From assembly GCA_019746135.1 (NCBI GenBank), contig JAIESI010000022.1:1-50123 (forward strand): 50,123 nucleotides of DNA. The letters run 5' to 3'. Source of the stretch: Xanthobacteraceae bacterium. Lineage in GTDB: Bacteria > Pseudomonadota > Alphaproteobacteria > Rhizobiales > Xanthobacteraceae. The notes under the pieces were generated by a model. The model was not told the DNA's origin. It searched no databases and was given only the letters and a program-made list of their open reading frames with translations. Of this stretch, positions 8,012 to 15,229 are shown in pieces. Each line of letters starts with the position of its first letter. The stretch's first letter is position 1. A program made the translations under genes and the position numbers.

Positions 8012-9070
8012 TCAAAACCGCGGAATGATCTTGTTGTCGCGCAACTCCTCAAAGCACCGAACGAACATCTTTTCCGTATCCATGAACTCGTTGAAACCGT
8101 ATTCGCGCGCTTTCATCGTGTTCGAAATGATGTCGTAACCTGTGTTGAAAACGTAGTCGCCGTAGTTCCACAGAACAATGTCTTCGTAGGCGATGTCCTG
8201 CAAGCCATGCCCGGCGACCAGCCGCTTCCAGATTTCGCCCTTGTCCTGCATCATGTGTGCGAGCTGGATGTGCTGTCTCGACCCAAGCTCCATGTTGAAA
8301 TAGTCGGCAAAGCGCGGCCAGATGCGCTCCCACCGGATCAGATCGCCGTTGGTGATGTTGAAGGGCTCGTTGGCGCATTTTGGATTCTGCGCCATCCATA
8401 GGACACCCTTCGCCAGCAATCCGCTGTCGGTGCACTGATAGAGCGCGCGGTAACTGGCCTCCGTTCCGGGAAAGCGCAGCGGCAGTCCGAGCGCCTTGGA
8501 TATCGTCGCATAGGCCGCAATCACCATGACCAGATTCATCGGATTGCCGGTCGCAAAGCCGCACACCGCGTGCGGCCGCGCCGCCGTCCAGGACCAGGCC
8601 TTGCCTTGCTGCCGAGCGACGATCCAGTCCTGCTGATCGTGATAGAAGTTCGGCGGCATGTGCCGTGGATCGCTTTCGCGCGCCGGATTGGGAAATGGTC
8701 CCAGGTGATTGCCGTACCACTTGGTGCCGTGCATCAGGTTGACGTGCTGGAGCCGTGGCGAGACAGGCTCGACCGCATTCATGAGATTGGCCAGCATCGT
8801 GATATTGGGCGCCACCATTTCGGCCGGCGTCGGTCTCTCCACGTAGGCCGAATAGAAGATGTGCGTGATCCCGAGCGGTTGCCCGAGCTGGGCCTTCGCC
8901 TGGCCGGCATCCATCAAATCCACCGAGCGATGACGATAGCTGCCCGGCACGTCCGGCTTGCGACGGGATACCGCGATGACGTCCCAGTCGGCGAGGCCGA
9001 TCAGATGCCGCAACATGTTTCGTCCGACCACCCCGGTTGCCCCCACGACGAGCGCCACTTTCCGATCCAT
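8012..9070 (-). CDS. PRISE-type SDR enone reductase (copy 1)
   Basis: A 352-residue atypical short-chain dehydrogenase of the progesterone 5-beta-reductase/iridoid synthase (PRISE) type, which reduces activated C=C bonds of enones with NADPH. Visible features are the dinucleotide loop GATGVVG (residues 10-16), the HGTKWYGNHLGPF motif carrying the PRISE catalytic Lys, and PPNFYHDQQDW carrying the catalytic Tyr. AGGAGAGG ahead of ATG 9070 sets the start. A sigma-54 box at 9105-9120 places transcription about 24 bases upstream. It is divergent from a TctC gene and shares the enhancer region. A paralogue lies at 13977-15047. Substrate unknown. Confidence 0.85.
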   Translation of the reverse strand: MDRKVALVVGATGVVGRNMLRHLIGLADWDVIAVSRRKPDVPGSYRHRSVDLMDAGQAKAQLGQPLGITHIFYSAYVERPTPAEMVAPNITMLANLMNAVEPVSPRLQHVNLMHGTKWYGNHLGPFPNPARESDPRHMPPNFYHDQQDWIVARQQGKAWSWTAARPHAVCGFATGNPMNLVMVIAAYATISKALGLPLRFPGTEASYRALYQCTDSGLLAKGVLWMAQNPKCANEPFNITNGDLIRWERIWPRFADYFNMELGSRQHIQLAHMMQDKGEIWKRLVAGHGLQDIAYEDIVLWNYGDYVFNTGYDIISNTMKAREYGFNEFMDTEKMFVRCFEELRDNKIIPRF

Positions 9071-9104
9071 CGTCACCTCTCCTGACTCCTGTGCGGTTTC
9101 CGGG

Positions 9105-9120
9105 GGCAATCCGCATGCCA
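9105..9120 (-). promoter_or_regulatory. Sigma-54 promoter for PRISE reductase 1
   Basis: Read on the minus strand, TGGCATGCGGATTGCC has exact -24/-12 spacing. The predicted start is near 9094, 24 bases before the ATG. The nearest TGT-N11-ACA site begins 61 bp upstream of the box. Confidence 0.75.
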
Positions 9121-9181
9121 CCACCGCAACCGGAGCGATGACACGCTCGCCGCGGCCGATTTGGCCGTCGGCGAACCTCAC

Positions 9182-9231
9182 TGTTCGCGACGGTGACAAA
9201 TGCACAGCCATTTCTGTGCGCTGCAACGACA
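9182..9231. promoter_or_regulatory. Pair of TGT-N11-ACA enhancer sites
   Basis: Two palindromic sites, TGTTCGCGACGGTGACA (9182-9198) and TGTGCGCTGCAACGACA (9215-9231), start 33 bp apart. They lie between the divergent sigma-54 promoters at 9105 and 9265 and could serve both. The same 33-bp pairing recurs at 19847-19896. Confidence 0.65.
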
Positions 9232-9264
9232 CAACGCCTGCCGTCACGGTGACAGCGGCAGCAA

Positions 9265-9280
9265 TGGCATGGCGCTTGCA
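9265..9280 (+). promoter_or_regulatory. Sigma-54 promoter for TctC paralogue 1
   Basis: TGGCATGGCGCTTGCA matches -24/-12 with exact spacing. The predicted start is near 9291, 44 bases before ATG 9335. The box lies 33 and 66 bp downstream of the paired TGT-N11-ACA sites. Confidence 0.75.
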
Positions 9281-9334
9281 GTTTCCGAGCCCAATAAAAG
9301 CAAGACCGTATCGCCGACACCGGGAGGACATCGG

Positions 9335-10306
9335 ATGAGAGAACCAAGAAGCCGCGCCGCCATGCTGCTTGCCGTGCCCATCGCGCTGAGCACCGCAGCA
9401 TCAACGACGGTCGGGGCCCAGGAAAAATACCCGGCGAAAGCCGTCGAGATCGTCGTTCCATTCGTTGCGGGCGGCTCCACCGACCTGGGAGCCCGCGTTT
9501 TCGCCGAAGCCCTGCAAACCCGCTGGTCGTCGTCGGTTCGCGTGATCAACGAGCCCGGCGGCAACACAGTCCCCGCCGTCACCAACCTCATGGGCGCGTC
9601 GCCGGCCGGCTATTCCGTGCTGATGGATGGGCCCGGGTCGAGCTCGATGCTCGAAACGGTCGTCAAAACCGTTCCCTTCAAGGTCGATGACCGCACGTTC
9701 CTCGGCATGGCCGCGCAGACGCCACTGATGCTGGTCGTCGCCGCGGACTCGCCATTCAAGACACTCGGCGACGCCGTCGCCGCACTCAAGGCCGATCCCT
9801 CGACCTTTTCATGGACCTCCGGCGCCGGCACAACCGACGTCACCTTCCGCCGCCTGTTCCAGATCGTCGGCATCGACTACCGCAAAACGCGGGCGATCCA
9901 GGTGCGAGGCGGTGCCGAGGCCATCAACCTGGCTGCAGGCGGACACGTGATGATCGGCGTTGGCTTCTGGGGCAGCATCGCGCCGCTCGTCACGGCAAAG
10001 AAGTTGCGCGTGCTCGCGGTCGCCGGGCCAAAGCGCTTTGCTGCGATCCCGGACGTGCCGACAACCGCCGAGGCCAGCTATCCCGACCTCATCGTCCTGC
10101 AATGGATCGGATTTTCGGGCCCGCCAAAGATGAACGCCACCGCGGTCGACGTCTGGCAAAAGGCAATCGCTGAAGTCAGCACGGCCCCCAAGGTCATCCA
10201 GGGTCTGGAGCGGGTTGGCCTTGTACCTTTCCCGACCACCCCTGCCGGCATGCGCGACTTCGTTTCAAAGGAGCGCGACATCGTGAAGGCCCTGTGGAGC
10301 AACTGA
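9335..10306 (+). CDS. Bug/TctC-family periplasmic solute-binding protein (paralogue 1)
   Basis: A 323-residue extracytoplasmic binding protein of the tripartite tricarboxylate transporter class. A signal peptide (cleavage near residue 28) is followed by EKYPAKAVEIVVPFVAGGSTD, the family's first beta strand and carboxylate-binding loop. GGGAGGA ahead of ATG 9335 and the sigma-54 promoter at 9265 fix the start. It is strikingly similar along its length to the convergent paralogue at 10398-11357 (shared SSMLETVV, FKTL.DA, GGHV, TTAEA segments), with which it shares a terminator. The membrane partners TctA and TctB are encoded at 20587 and 17669. The ligand is probably a carboxylate; its identity is unknown. 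Confidence 0.9.
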   Translation: MREPRSRAAMLLAVPIALSTAASTTVGAQEKYPAKAVEIVVPFVAGGSTDLGARVFAEALQTRWSSSVRVINEPGGNTVPAVTNLMGASPAGYSVLMDGPGSSSMLETVVKTVPFKVDDRTFLGMAAQTPLMLVVAADSPFKTLGDAVAALKADPSTFSWTSGAGTTDVTFRRLFQIVGIDYRKTRAIQVRGGAEAINLAAGGHVMIGVGFWGSIAPLVTAKKLRVLAVAGPKRFAAIPDVPTTAEASYPDLIVLQWIGFSGPPKMNATAVDVWQKAIAEVSTAPKVIQGLERVGLVPFPTTPAGMRDFVSKERDIVKALWSN

Positions 10307-10335
10307 TCGAGCGACAAGAAGTTCGCTCAGACAAC

Positions 10336-10374
10336 GAAAGCCTGCTGTTCACGTGCAGAGAACAGCAGGCTTTC
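10336..10374. terminator. Bidirectional intrinsic terminator between convergent TctC genes
   Basis: A perfect 15-bp inverted repeat (GAAAGCCTGCTGTTC / GAACAGCAGGCTTTC) with a 9-base loop is followed on the plus strand by TTATTT. It sits between the stops of the two convergent tctC genes and can serve both directions. Confidence 0.85.
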
Positions 10375-10397
10375 TTATTTGACAGCGCTGTCGCAGC

Positions 10398-11357
10398 TTA
10401 CTGTGTGTAAAGCGACCTGGTCTCATTCGCTTCTTTGTCCACGCGCTCGGCCATGCCCTTGGCATCGCGATAAAGGGGCAGCAAGCCGACCTTCAGCAGA
10501 CCGTCCGCATACGCCTTCGACTTCGCTATTTCGCGCAAAGTCTCGTCCCACACCTTCACGACGTGTGGCGGCAGCTTCGGCGGGCCGGAAACGCCAATCC
10601 AGTAGAGGACTTCGATCGACGGGAAGCCGGCTTCAGCCGTGGTCTGCGTATCCGGCAGGTTCGGCCAACGCTCAGGCGACGCCACCGCAAGAACGCGAAT
10701 GCGTTTGGCTTCAAGCGGAGCGGCAATCGAGCTATACGAACCGACGCCGAGCCGGACGTGACCGCCAGCCGTCATCGTTATGGCTTCCGAGCCGCCCTTC
10801 AGCTGAATCGCACGAGTGTTCTTCACATCCACGTTGGTGGCCTTGAAGAACTGCCGGAAGGCCATGTCCTGAGCGCCCGCGCCGCCAAGCGAGGTCCAGG
10901 TGAACGTGTTCGGATCCTTCTGCACCGCTTCGGCAGCATCCTTGAGCGTCTTGAATGGCGACTCATGAGGAACGACGAACTTCATCGGCGTGTAGGCCGC
11001 AATCGCAACGAAGGTGCGATCGGTCGTCTTGAACGGCAGATTCCTGACGACGGTCTCGAGCATCGAACTTTGTGGCGGCCCATCCATGAGCATGGTGTGG
11101 CCGTCGGGGTTTGCTCGCATCACCTCGCTCACCGCCGGAACGGTATTGCCGCCGGGCTTGTTGATGATGCGAACCGGCACACCCCATTTCGCCTCAAGCT
11201 GCTGTGCGAGAACGCGGCCCCCCAGATCGGTCGATCCGCCGGCCGCGAAAGGCACAATCAGTTCGACGGCCTTGGTGGGATACTTTTCTTGTGCTGCGGC
11301 GTTGCCGATACCCAAGGTCAGGGCCACGGCGCCGGCCAACAATGCAGCGCGTCTCAT
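10398..11357 (-). CDS. Bug/TctC-family periplasmic solute-binding protein (paralogue 2)
   Basis: A 319-residue Bug protein. The signal peptide MRRAALLAGAVALTLGIGNA is cleaved near residue 22 (AAA-QEK), then EKYPTKAVELIVPFAAGGSTD follows. Resemblance to paralogue 1 is far closer than to the third Bug protein at 42367-43350, which suggests a recent duplication. GGAGGAA three bases before ATG 11357 sets the start; the frame is open upstream to 11447 without family features. A sigma-54 box at 11429-11444 would drive it separately from paralogue 1. Two binding proteins serving one TctA/TctB channel could widen ligand range. Confidence 0.9.
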   Translation of the reverse strand: MRRAALLAGAVALTLGIGNAAAQEKYPTKAVELIVPFAAGGSTDLGGRVLAQQLEAKWGVPVRIINKPGGNTVPAVSEVMRANPDGHTMLMDGPPQSSMLETVVRNLPFKTTDRTFVAIAAYTPMKFVVPHESPFKTLKDAAEAVQKDPNTFTWTSLGGAGAQDMAFRQFFKATNVDVKNTRAIQLKGGSEAITMTAGGHVRLGVGSYSSIAAPLEAKRIRVLAVASPERWPNLPDTQTTAEAGFPSIEVLYWIGVSGPPKLPPHVVKVWDETLREIAKSKAYADGLLKVGLLPLYRDAKGMAERVDKEANETRSLYTQ

Positions 11358-11428
11358 CGCTTCCTCCGTTGTCAGTCTGGTCGTTGTTCCTGGGATAGGA
11401 GCGTCGCTCCGTATCTGCCCCGACAAGT

Positions 11429-11444
11429 CGCAAATTCCATGCCG
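11429..11444 (-). promoter_or_regulatory. Sigma-54 promoter for TctC paralogue 2
   Basis: On the minus strand the box reads CGGCATGGAATTTGCG, with correct GG-N10-GC spacing and the first T replaced. The predicted start is near 11418, 61 bases before ATG 11357. Confidence 0.6.
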
Positions 11445-11494
11445 CACAGAATGCGATCAGTTTTGCCGCCAGCGGGGGTCCAGCCAGTTCGTTT

Positions 11495-11542
11495 TGTCCT
11501 TGCAGACGACGTCTGCCGTCCAGACTGTCCTTCCGACAAACA
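11495..11542. promoter_or_regulatory. TGT-N11-ACA enhancer site with a near-match partner
   Basis: TGTCCTTCCGACAAACA (11526-11542) is a full match to TGT-N11-ACA. TGTCCTTGCAGACGACG (11495-11511) matches except for one base in the last triplet. They start 31 bp apart, upstream of the sigma-54 box at 11429. Confidence 0.5.
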
Positions 11543-11586
11543 CCGGCCGCCGTTCATGCTGCACCACAGCATTTTCAGTCGCCGTG

Positions 11587-12696
11587 TCAGAAGATATTTG
11601 ACCGCTCGTACTGGATCGGCCAGCGCGCGTCGGCGCGGAGAGCCCGTGCCGCCTTGAGAGGCCAATAAGGCTCCGACATCAGCGTTCGGCCGAGCACGAC
11701 GAGATCCGCCTGACCGTTTGCCAAGATCTGCTCGGCCATGTCGGCGCTATGGATCAGGCCGACCGCGGCGGTCGGCAGACCTGTCTCGCGACGCACCGCC
11801 TCTGCAAACGGCACCTGATAGCCGGGATGAATTGCAATCGATTGCCGCGGATCATTGCCGCCGCTCGAGCAGTCGATCAGGTCAACGTCGCCGCGGGCCT
11901 TGATACGCCGGCACAGCTCAATGCTCTGCGGCAGATCCCACCCGCCTTCGACGTGGTCGCTCACCGAGAGGCGCAGGAAAAGCGCCAGATCGTTCGGCCA
12001 TTCCGTGCGGACGGCATCAAGCGTCTCCATCAGCAGCCGAATGCGATTTTCGAACGAACCGCCATAGCCGTCGGTCCGCTGGTTGCTCAGCGGAGAACAG
12101 AATTGATGCAGCAGGTAGCCATGCGCGGCGTGCACCTCGATGACCTGGAATCCCGCCTGTCGAGCGTAGCGGGCCGACGTTGCCATCGACGCCGTCACCG
12201 TCTCGATTTCCTTCTCGTCCATTGCCGCCGGCGTCGGAAAGCCCTTGGCAAAAGCAAGCGCGCTCGGTCCGATGACGTCCCATCCCCCCTGCTCCGCCGG
12301 CAACGGCAAGGACCGTTCCCATGGCCGCATGGTCGATGCCTTGCGTCCTGCATGCCCGATCTGAATTCCGGCAACAGCGCCCTGCGCCCGCACGAACTTC
12401 GCGATCCGCGCAAATGCATCGCGCTGCTGCTCATTCCAAAGCCCGAGACAGTATTTGGTGATACGTCCACGCGGCTCGCTGTGCACGGCCTCAGTGAAAA
12501 CGATACCGACGCCGCCAACAGCGCGAGAGCCCAGATGTACCATATGCCAGTCGTCGGGCATGCCGTCCGTCGCGCAGTACTGGCACATCGGCGACAGCAT
12601 GATCCGGTTCGGCGCTTCGATGCTGCGGAAGCGTATCGGGCGAAGAAGGTACGGATGGGAATCGCGCTTGAGAATCCTGCGTTCGTTTTCGCTCAC
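11587..12696 (-). CDS. Old Yellow Enzyme family ene-reductase (YqjM-like)
   Basis: A 369-residue FMN-dependent ene-reductase that would reduce alpha,beta-unsaturated carbonyls. It carries the YqjM-class motifs SPMCQY (redox-sensing Cys plus Tyr), IQIGHAGRKAS, and HAAHGYLLHQFCSPLSNQRT with the following YGGSxENR (His-x-x-His substrate pair and FMN contacts). The start is a GTG at 12696 preceded by GAGG; a nearby ATG is out of frame and immediately terminated. It follows a small dabb-like gene by 71 bp on the same strand, so both probably use the promoter at 13146. With two PRISE reductases nearby, the cluster has at least three enone-reducing enzymes. Confidence 0.9.
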   Translation of the reverse strand: MSENERRILKRDSHPYLLRPIRFRSIEAPNRIMLSPMCQYCATDGMPDDWHMVHLGSRAVGGVGIVFTEAVHSEPRGRITKYCLGLWNEQQRDAFARIAKFVRAQGAVAGIQIGHAGRKASTMRPWERSLPLPAEQGGWDVIGPSALAFAKGFPTPAAMDEKEIETVTASMATSARYARQAGFQVIEVHAAHGYLLHQFCSPLSNQRTDGYGGSFENRIRLLMETLDAVRTEWPNDLALFLRLSVSDHVEGGWDLPQSIELCRRIKARGDVDLIDCSSGGNDPRQSIAIHPGYQVPFAEAVRRETGLPTAAVGLIHSADMAEQILANGQADLVVLGRTLMSEPYWPLKAARALRADARWPIQYERSNIF

Positions 12697-12767
12697 TGCT
12701 GCCTCATGATGGGGAACTCTTGCCTTGGTTCCAGGATGTCACGGCTACGACGACGGGCGACGCAGCC

Positions 12768-13103
12768 TCAGGGCTCGAGGGACTTCACGCGCTCGAACAT
12801 GCCGTGACGACGCACGGTCATGCGTGGACGGATTTCCTTTGGCCAGTCGCCGGCGCCGGATGCCGCGCGCCACTCCTTCGACTTTGGCACGTCTGGTGCA
12901 TCGACATCGTAGACGGCGAGATACTCGGGCATCTCCGGCGTATCCGCCCAAACGAGTTTGAAGCGCGAACACGACCGGACGCCGGGCACTGACATCAGCG
13001 CGGGAACATGCTCAGAATCGTAAAGCTCGGTGAAACGCCGTTCGAGCTCTGCCGGAATGGCGATCTGGGCAATGTAGATGAACGGCGCCTTGTCATCCGG
13101 CAT
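12768..13103 (-). CDS. Small EthD/dimeric alpha-beta-barrel protein
   Basis: A 111-residue protein with the ferredoxin-like dimeric alpha-beta barrel pattern: a first strand (FIYIAQIAIP), a helix, the motif LYDSEHVPALMSVPGVRSCSRF, then a second strand (EYLAVYDVD). The motif (L/W)Y-x2-EHVP-x4-PG is shared with the protein at 13301-13993 and resembles EthD proteins. EthD accompanies a P450 in ether degradation; other members are isomerases, dehalogenases or monooxygenases. AAGGGA precedes ATG 13103. It is the leading gene of a two-gene unit with the ene-reductase. Function unknown. Confidence 0.7.
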   Translation of the reverse strand: MPDDKAPFIYIAQIAIPAELERRFTELYDSEHVPALMSVPGVRSCSRFKLVWADTPEMPEYLAVYDVDAPDVPKSKEWRAASGAGDWPKEIRPRMTVRRHGMFERVKSLEP

Positions 13104-13145
13104 CGGACTGTCCCTTGCTGAAGTCGCATTTCAAGGACCCGAGTC

Positions 13146-13161
13146 TGCAAAGACCGTACCA
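13146..13161 (-). promoter_or_regulatory. Sigma-54 promoter for the dabb-protein/ene-reductase unit
   Basis: On the minus strand the box is TGGTACGGTCTTTGCA: correct spacing, one deviation in the -24 element. The predicted start near 13135 leaves 32 bases before ATG 13103. Confidence 0.55.
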
Positions 13162-13231
13162 GCGCCGGAACCGCGCCTTGGCAGACGCCACCCGCCTCGT
13201 CCCCGCGCAACTGTTCGCGGCACACTCACAT

Positions 13232-13248
13232 TGTCCGCCGTGCATACA
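13232..13248. promoter_or_regulatory. TGT-N11-ACA enhancer site
   Basis: TGTCCGCCGTGCATACA, flanked as T-TGT...ACA-A, lies 70 bp upstream of the sigma-54 box at 13146-13161 and 52 bp before the divergent ATG 13301. A degenerate partner, TGT-N11-TCA, starts at 13212. Confidence 0.5.
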
Positions 13249-13300
13249 ATGGGCGGTGCGCCTTCCAACACCAGCACGCACCAGCCCCTGAAAGAGCGCC

Positions 13301-13993
13301 ATGGCCCTGCTCGGAAGCTACGTTTTGTTGATCTGCCATGACTTTCCGGAGGCGGACGACAAGGACTTCAACGAATGGTACATCCGCGAGCACGTGCCTG
13401 AGCGCGTGGCCCTTCCCGGAATCAATCGCGGGCGCCGCTTTCGTTCGATCGGCGAAGGACCGAAATACCTTGCCTTCTACGAAGCGACCGGCGCCGGAGC
13501 GGTTTCATCCGCGGCCTATCTCAAGCTTGTGCGGAATTTCGATCCGCGCAGCCGGCAATTTGTCCCTCGCTTCGCGTCCGCTGCCCGTACGGTCTCCGTC
13601 ATCCGTGCTTCGACAGGTCTCGGCGAAGGCGGCGTCATTGCGCTCCTGGGCTTTGACGCCGAGGCAAAAGCCGCGCAATCGCTTCGTGACGATGCAGCGC
13701 GGCTGACGGACACTCTTGCACGCCGGCACGGGATTGCCGGCGCGCACCTGCTTGAAGCCGATGATGCGGCGCTGGCGCATTCACGCCAGGGACATCTCAG
13801 GCAGAACGACCTGGTTCTCCCCTGGACCTTGCTTGTCGAAGCGATCGACGAGGCAAGCCTGATGACGGTGTGGAACGAGCTGCTGACCCCCAACGGTCAA
13901 AACGCGCTCGGCGTCAGCAAGATCCTGGTACGCGGCCGATACCGGCTGCTTTACGGCCTCAGTGCGCCGCGGGTCCTCAAGCCGCTGGAATGA
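13301..13993 (+). CDS. EthD/dabb-like protein, possibly two-domain
   Basis: A 230-residue protein. Its N-terminal half (SYVLLICHDFP, then WYIREHVPERVALPGINRGR, then PKYLAFYEATG) has the dimeric alpha-beta-barrel motif seen at 12768-13103. The C-terminal half repeats the size and alternation of such a domain without the EHVP motif (GVIALLGFDA...TLLVEAID). This suggests a fused, diverged second domain. The ribosome-binding site is weak (AAAGAG). Its 3' end overlaps the convergent reductase gene by 17 bp (13977-13993). It lies divergent from the dabb/ene-reductase unit and close to its enhancer site. No -24/-12 box was found on its own strand. Function unknown. Confidence 0.65.
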   Translation: MALLGSYVLLICHDFPEADDKDFNEWYIREHVPERVALPGINRGRRFRSIGEGPKYLAFYEATGAGAVSSAAYLKLVRNFDPRSRQFVPRFASAARTVSVIRASTGLGEGGVIALLGFDAEAKAAQSLRDDAARLTDTLARRHGIAGAHLLEADDAALAHSRQGHLRQNDLVLPWTLLVEAIDEASLMTVWNELLTPNGQNALGVSKILVRGRYRLLYGLSAPRVLKPLE

Positions 13994-15047
13994 CGCGTGC
14001 TGCCCGCAGTGCGTCAAAGAGGCCATAGAACATGGCCTCCGAATCGACCACGTCCGGGAAGCCGAACTGCCGCAGCTTGGTCGTGCTCGACATCATGTCC
14101 CAGGACGGCGTGAACAGGAAATCGCCGTAGGACCAGATGGCGGCCTGATCGTATGGAATCGGCCGCAAATCGTGGCGCGCGACAATGCGATCCCAAACCT
14201 CTCCCTTGTCGCCCATTGCATTGGCCAGCTTGAGGTTGATGACAGGTCCGCACCGCATGCCGAAGTAGTCCGCGATCCGCGGCCACAGGTTCTCCCAGCG
14301 GAAGAACTCGCCGTTCGTGACATTGAAAGCGTTGTTGCCGCATTTCGGCTCGGTCGACATCCAGACGATCGCTTTGGCGAGAAGGCTCGCCTCGGTGCAC
14401 TGGTAGACGGCCCGGTAATTCGCCTCTGTGCCCGGAAAGGACAAAGGCCCCCCGAGCTCCTTGCAGATCGCCGCATAGACGCCGATCAGGCGCGCCATGC
14501 TGCGCACGATCGTGGGTGACGGATCGCAGATTCCGTGCGGCCTGCTGGCGCTCCAGGTCCAGCCGCCCATCTTGGCGCGTGCGATCGCCGCATCCTCCTG
14601 CGCGAAATAGAACGTGTCGTACAACGAGCGCGGGTCGCTCTCGCGTGCCGGTGTCGGAAAGCGCCCCTCCGTCGAACCGTAGTACTTGGTGCCTTGCACA
14701 AGGTGCACATGCCGCAGCGGACGCCCGCGCGGTTCCAACTGATCAAGGACGTTCAGGAACATGCGCGTGTTCACGTCGGCGGGCTCACGCTGTGTCGTCG
14801 TATGGTCGTAGCGCGCCGCATTGAAGAAGTGGGTCACTCCGGAGAGGTCACCCAGAACTTTCGCGCATGCAGCATCATCGGTCGCATCAAGCGACAGATA
14901 GTCGACGCCAGCGACACGCTCGCTGACGGCAGGGATGCGCCTCGACAGGCCGATGACGTGCCAACCGCCGATAGAGGCGAGATGCGAGGCTATGCGTGCG
15001 CCGACCACACCAGTGACCCCGGATATCAACGCCGTACCTGCCGCCAT
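13977..15047 (-). CDS. PRISE-type SDR enone reductase (copy 2)
   Basis: A 356-residue paralogue of the reductase at 8012-9070. It has SGVTGVVGARIA at the N-terminus, VQGTKYYGSTEGRFPTPARE with the PRISE Lys, TFYFAQED with the catalytic Tyr, and the same C-terminal blocks (FNVTNGEFFRWENLWPRIADYFG). GGAGGTG ahead of ATG 15047 sets the start; residues encoded further upstream come from the promoter region. It is divergent from the amidohydrolase gene at 15230. A 15-bp tandem duplication upstream duplicates its sigma-54 box. Two PRISE enzymes could act on stereoisomers or successive intermediates; this is inference. Confidence 0.85.
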   Translation of the reverse strand: MAAGTALISGVTGVVGARIASHLASIGGWHVIGLSRRIPAVSERVAGVDYLSLDATDDAACAKVLGDLSGVTHFFNAARYDHTTTQREPADVNTRMFLNVLDQLEPRGRPLRHVHLVQGTKYYGSTEGRFPTPARESDPRSLYDTFYFAQEDAAIARAKMGGWTWSASRPHGICDPSPTIVRSMARLIGVYAAICKELGGPLSFPGTEANYRAVYQCTEASLLAKAIVWMSTEPKCGNNAFNVTNGEFFRWENLWPRIADYFGMRCGPVINLKLANAMGDKGEVWDRIVARHDLRPIPYDQAAIWSYGDFLFTPSWDMMSSTTKLRQFGFPDVVDSEAMFYGLFDALRAARVIPAA

Positions 15048-15087
15048 CGCGCACCTCCAACCTGTTCGCCATCCTGCCTCGCCGCTT

Positions 15088-15118
15088 TGCAGAAAAGATG
15101 CCAGCAGAAAAGATGCCA
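15088..15118 (-). promoter_or_regulatory. Tandemly duplicated sigma-54 promoter for PRISE reductase 2
   Basis: A perfect 15-bp direct repeat (plus strand GCAGAAAAGATGCCA at 15089-15103 and 15104-15118) gives, on the minus strand, two back-to-back boxes TGGCATC-TTTT-CTGC with correct -24/-12 spacing. Predicted starts near 15077 and 15092 lie 30 and 45 bases before ATG 15047. Confidence 0.65.
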
Positions 15119-15141
15119 GATGACCGTGCCCCCTGTTGCTC

Positions 15142-15157
15142 TGGCATAGGGATTGCA
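15142..15157 (+). promoter_or_regulatory. Sigma-54 promoter for the amidohydrolase-2 gene
   Basis: TGGCATAGGGATTGCA matches -24/-12 with exact spacing. The predicted start near 15168 leaves 62 bases before ATG 15230. No TGT-N11-ACA site is visible in this short divergent region. Confidence 0.7.
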
Positions 15158-15229
15158 AATCCATGCGCGCGGCTGCCGGCAGCGCCGATGGTGCACTGCA
15201 AACCGCAAGATCAGACAGCGGAGACAGAA

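Noticed and set aside
9202-9219. GCACAG-N6-CTGTGC, and the similar GGACAC-N6-GTGTCC at 35001-35018, as the activator site
   Set aside because: Both lie between paired TGT-N11-ACA sites, but I did not find the same N6 palindrome at 11.5, 13.2, 19.8 or 36.8 kb. The N11 pattern has more members and constant spacing.
15089-15118. Short direct repeats as a CRISPR-like or iteron array
   Set aside because: Only two contiguous 15-bp copies with no spacers. They coincide exactly with -24/-12 boxes, which is the better explanation. No CRISPR array or origin was seen anywhere in the window.
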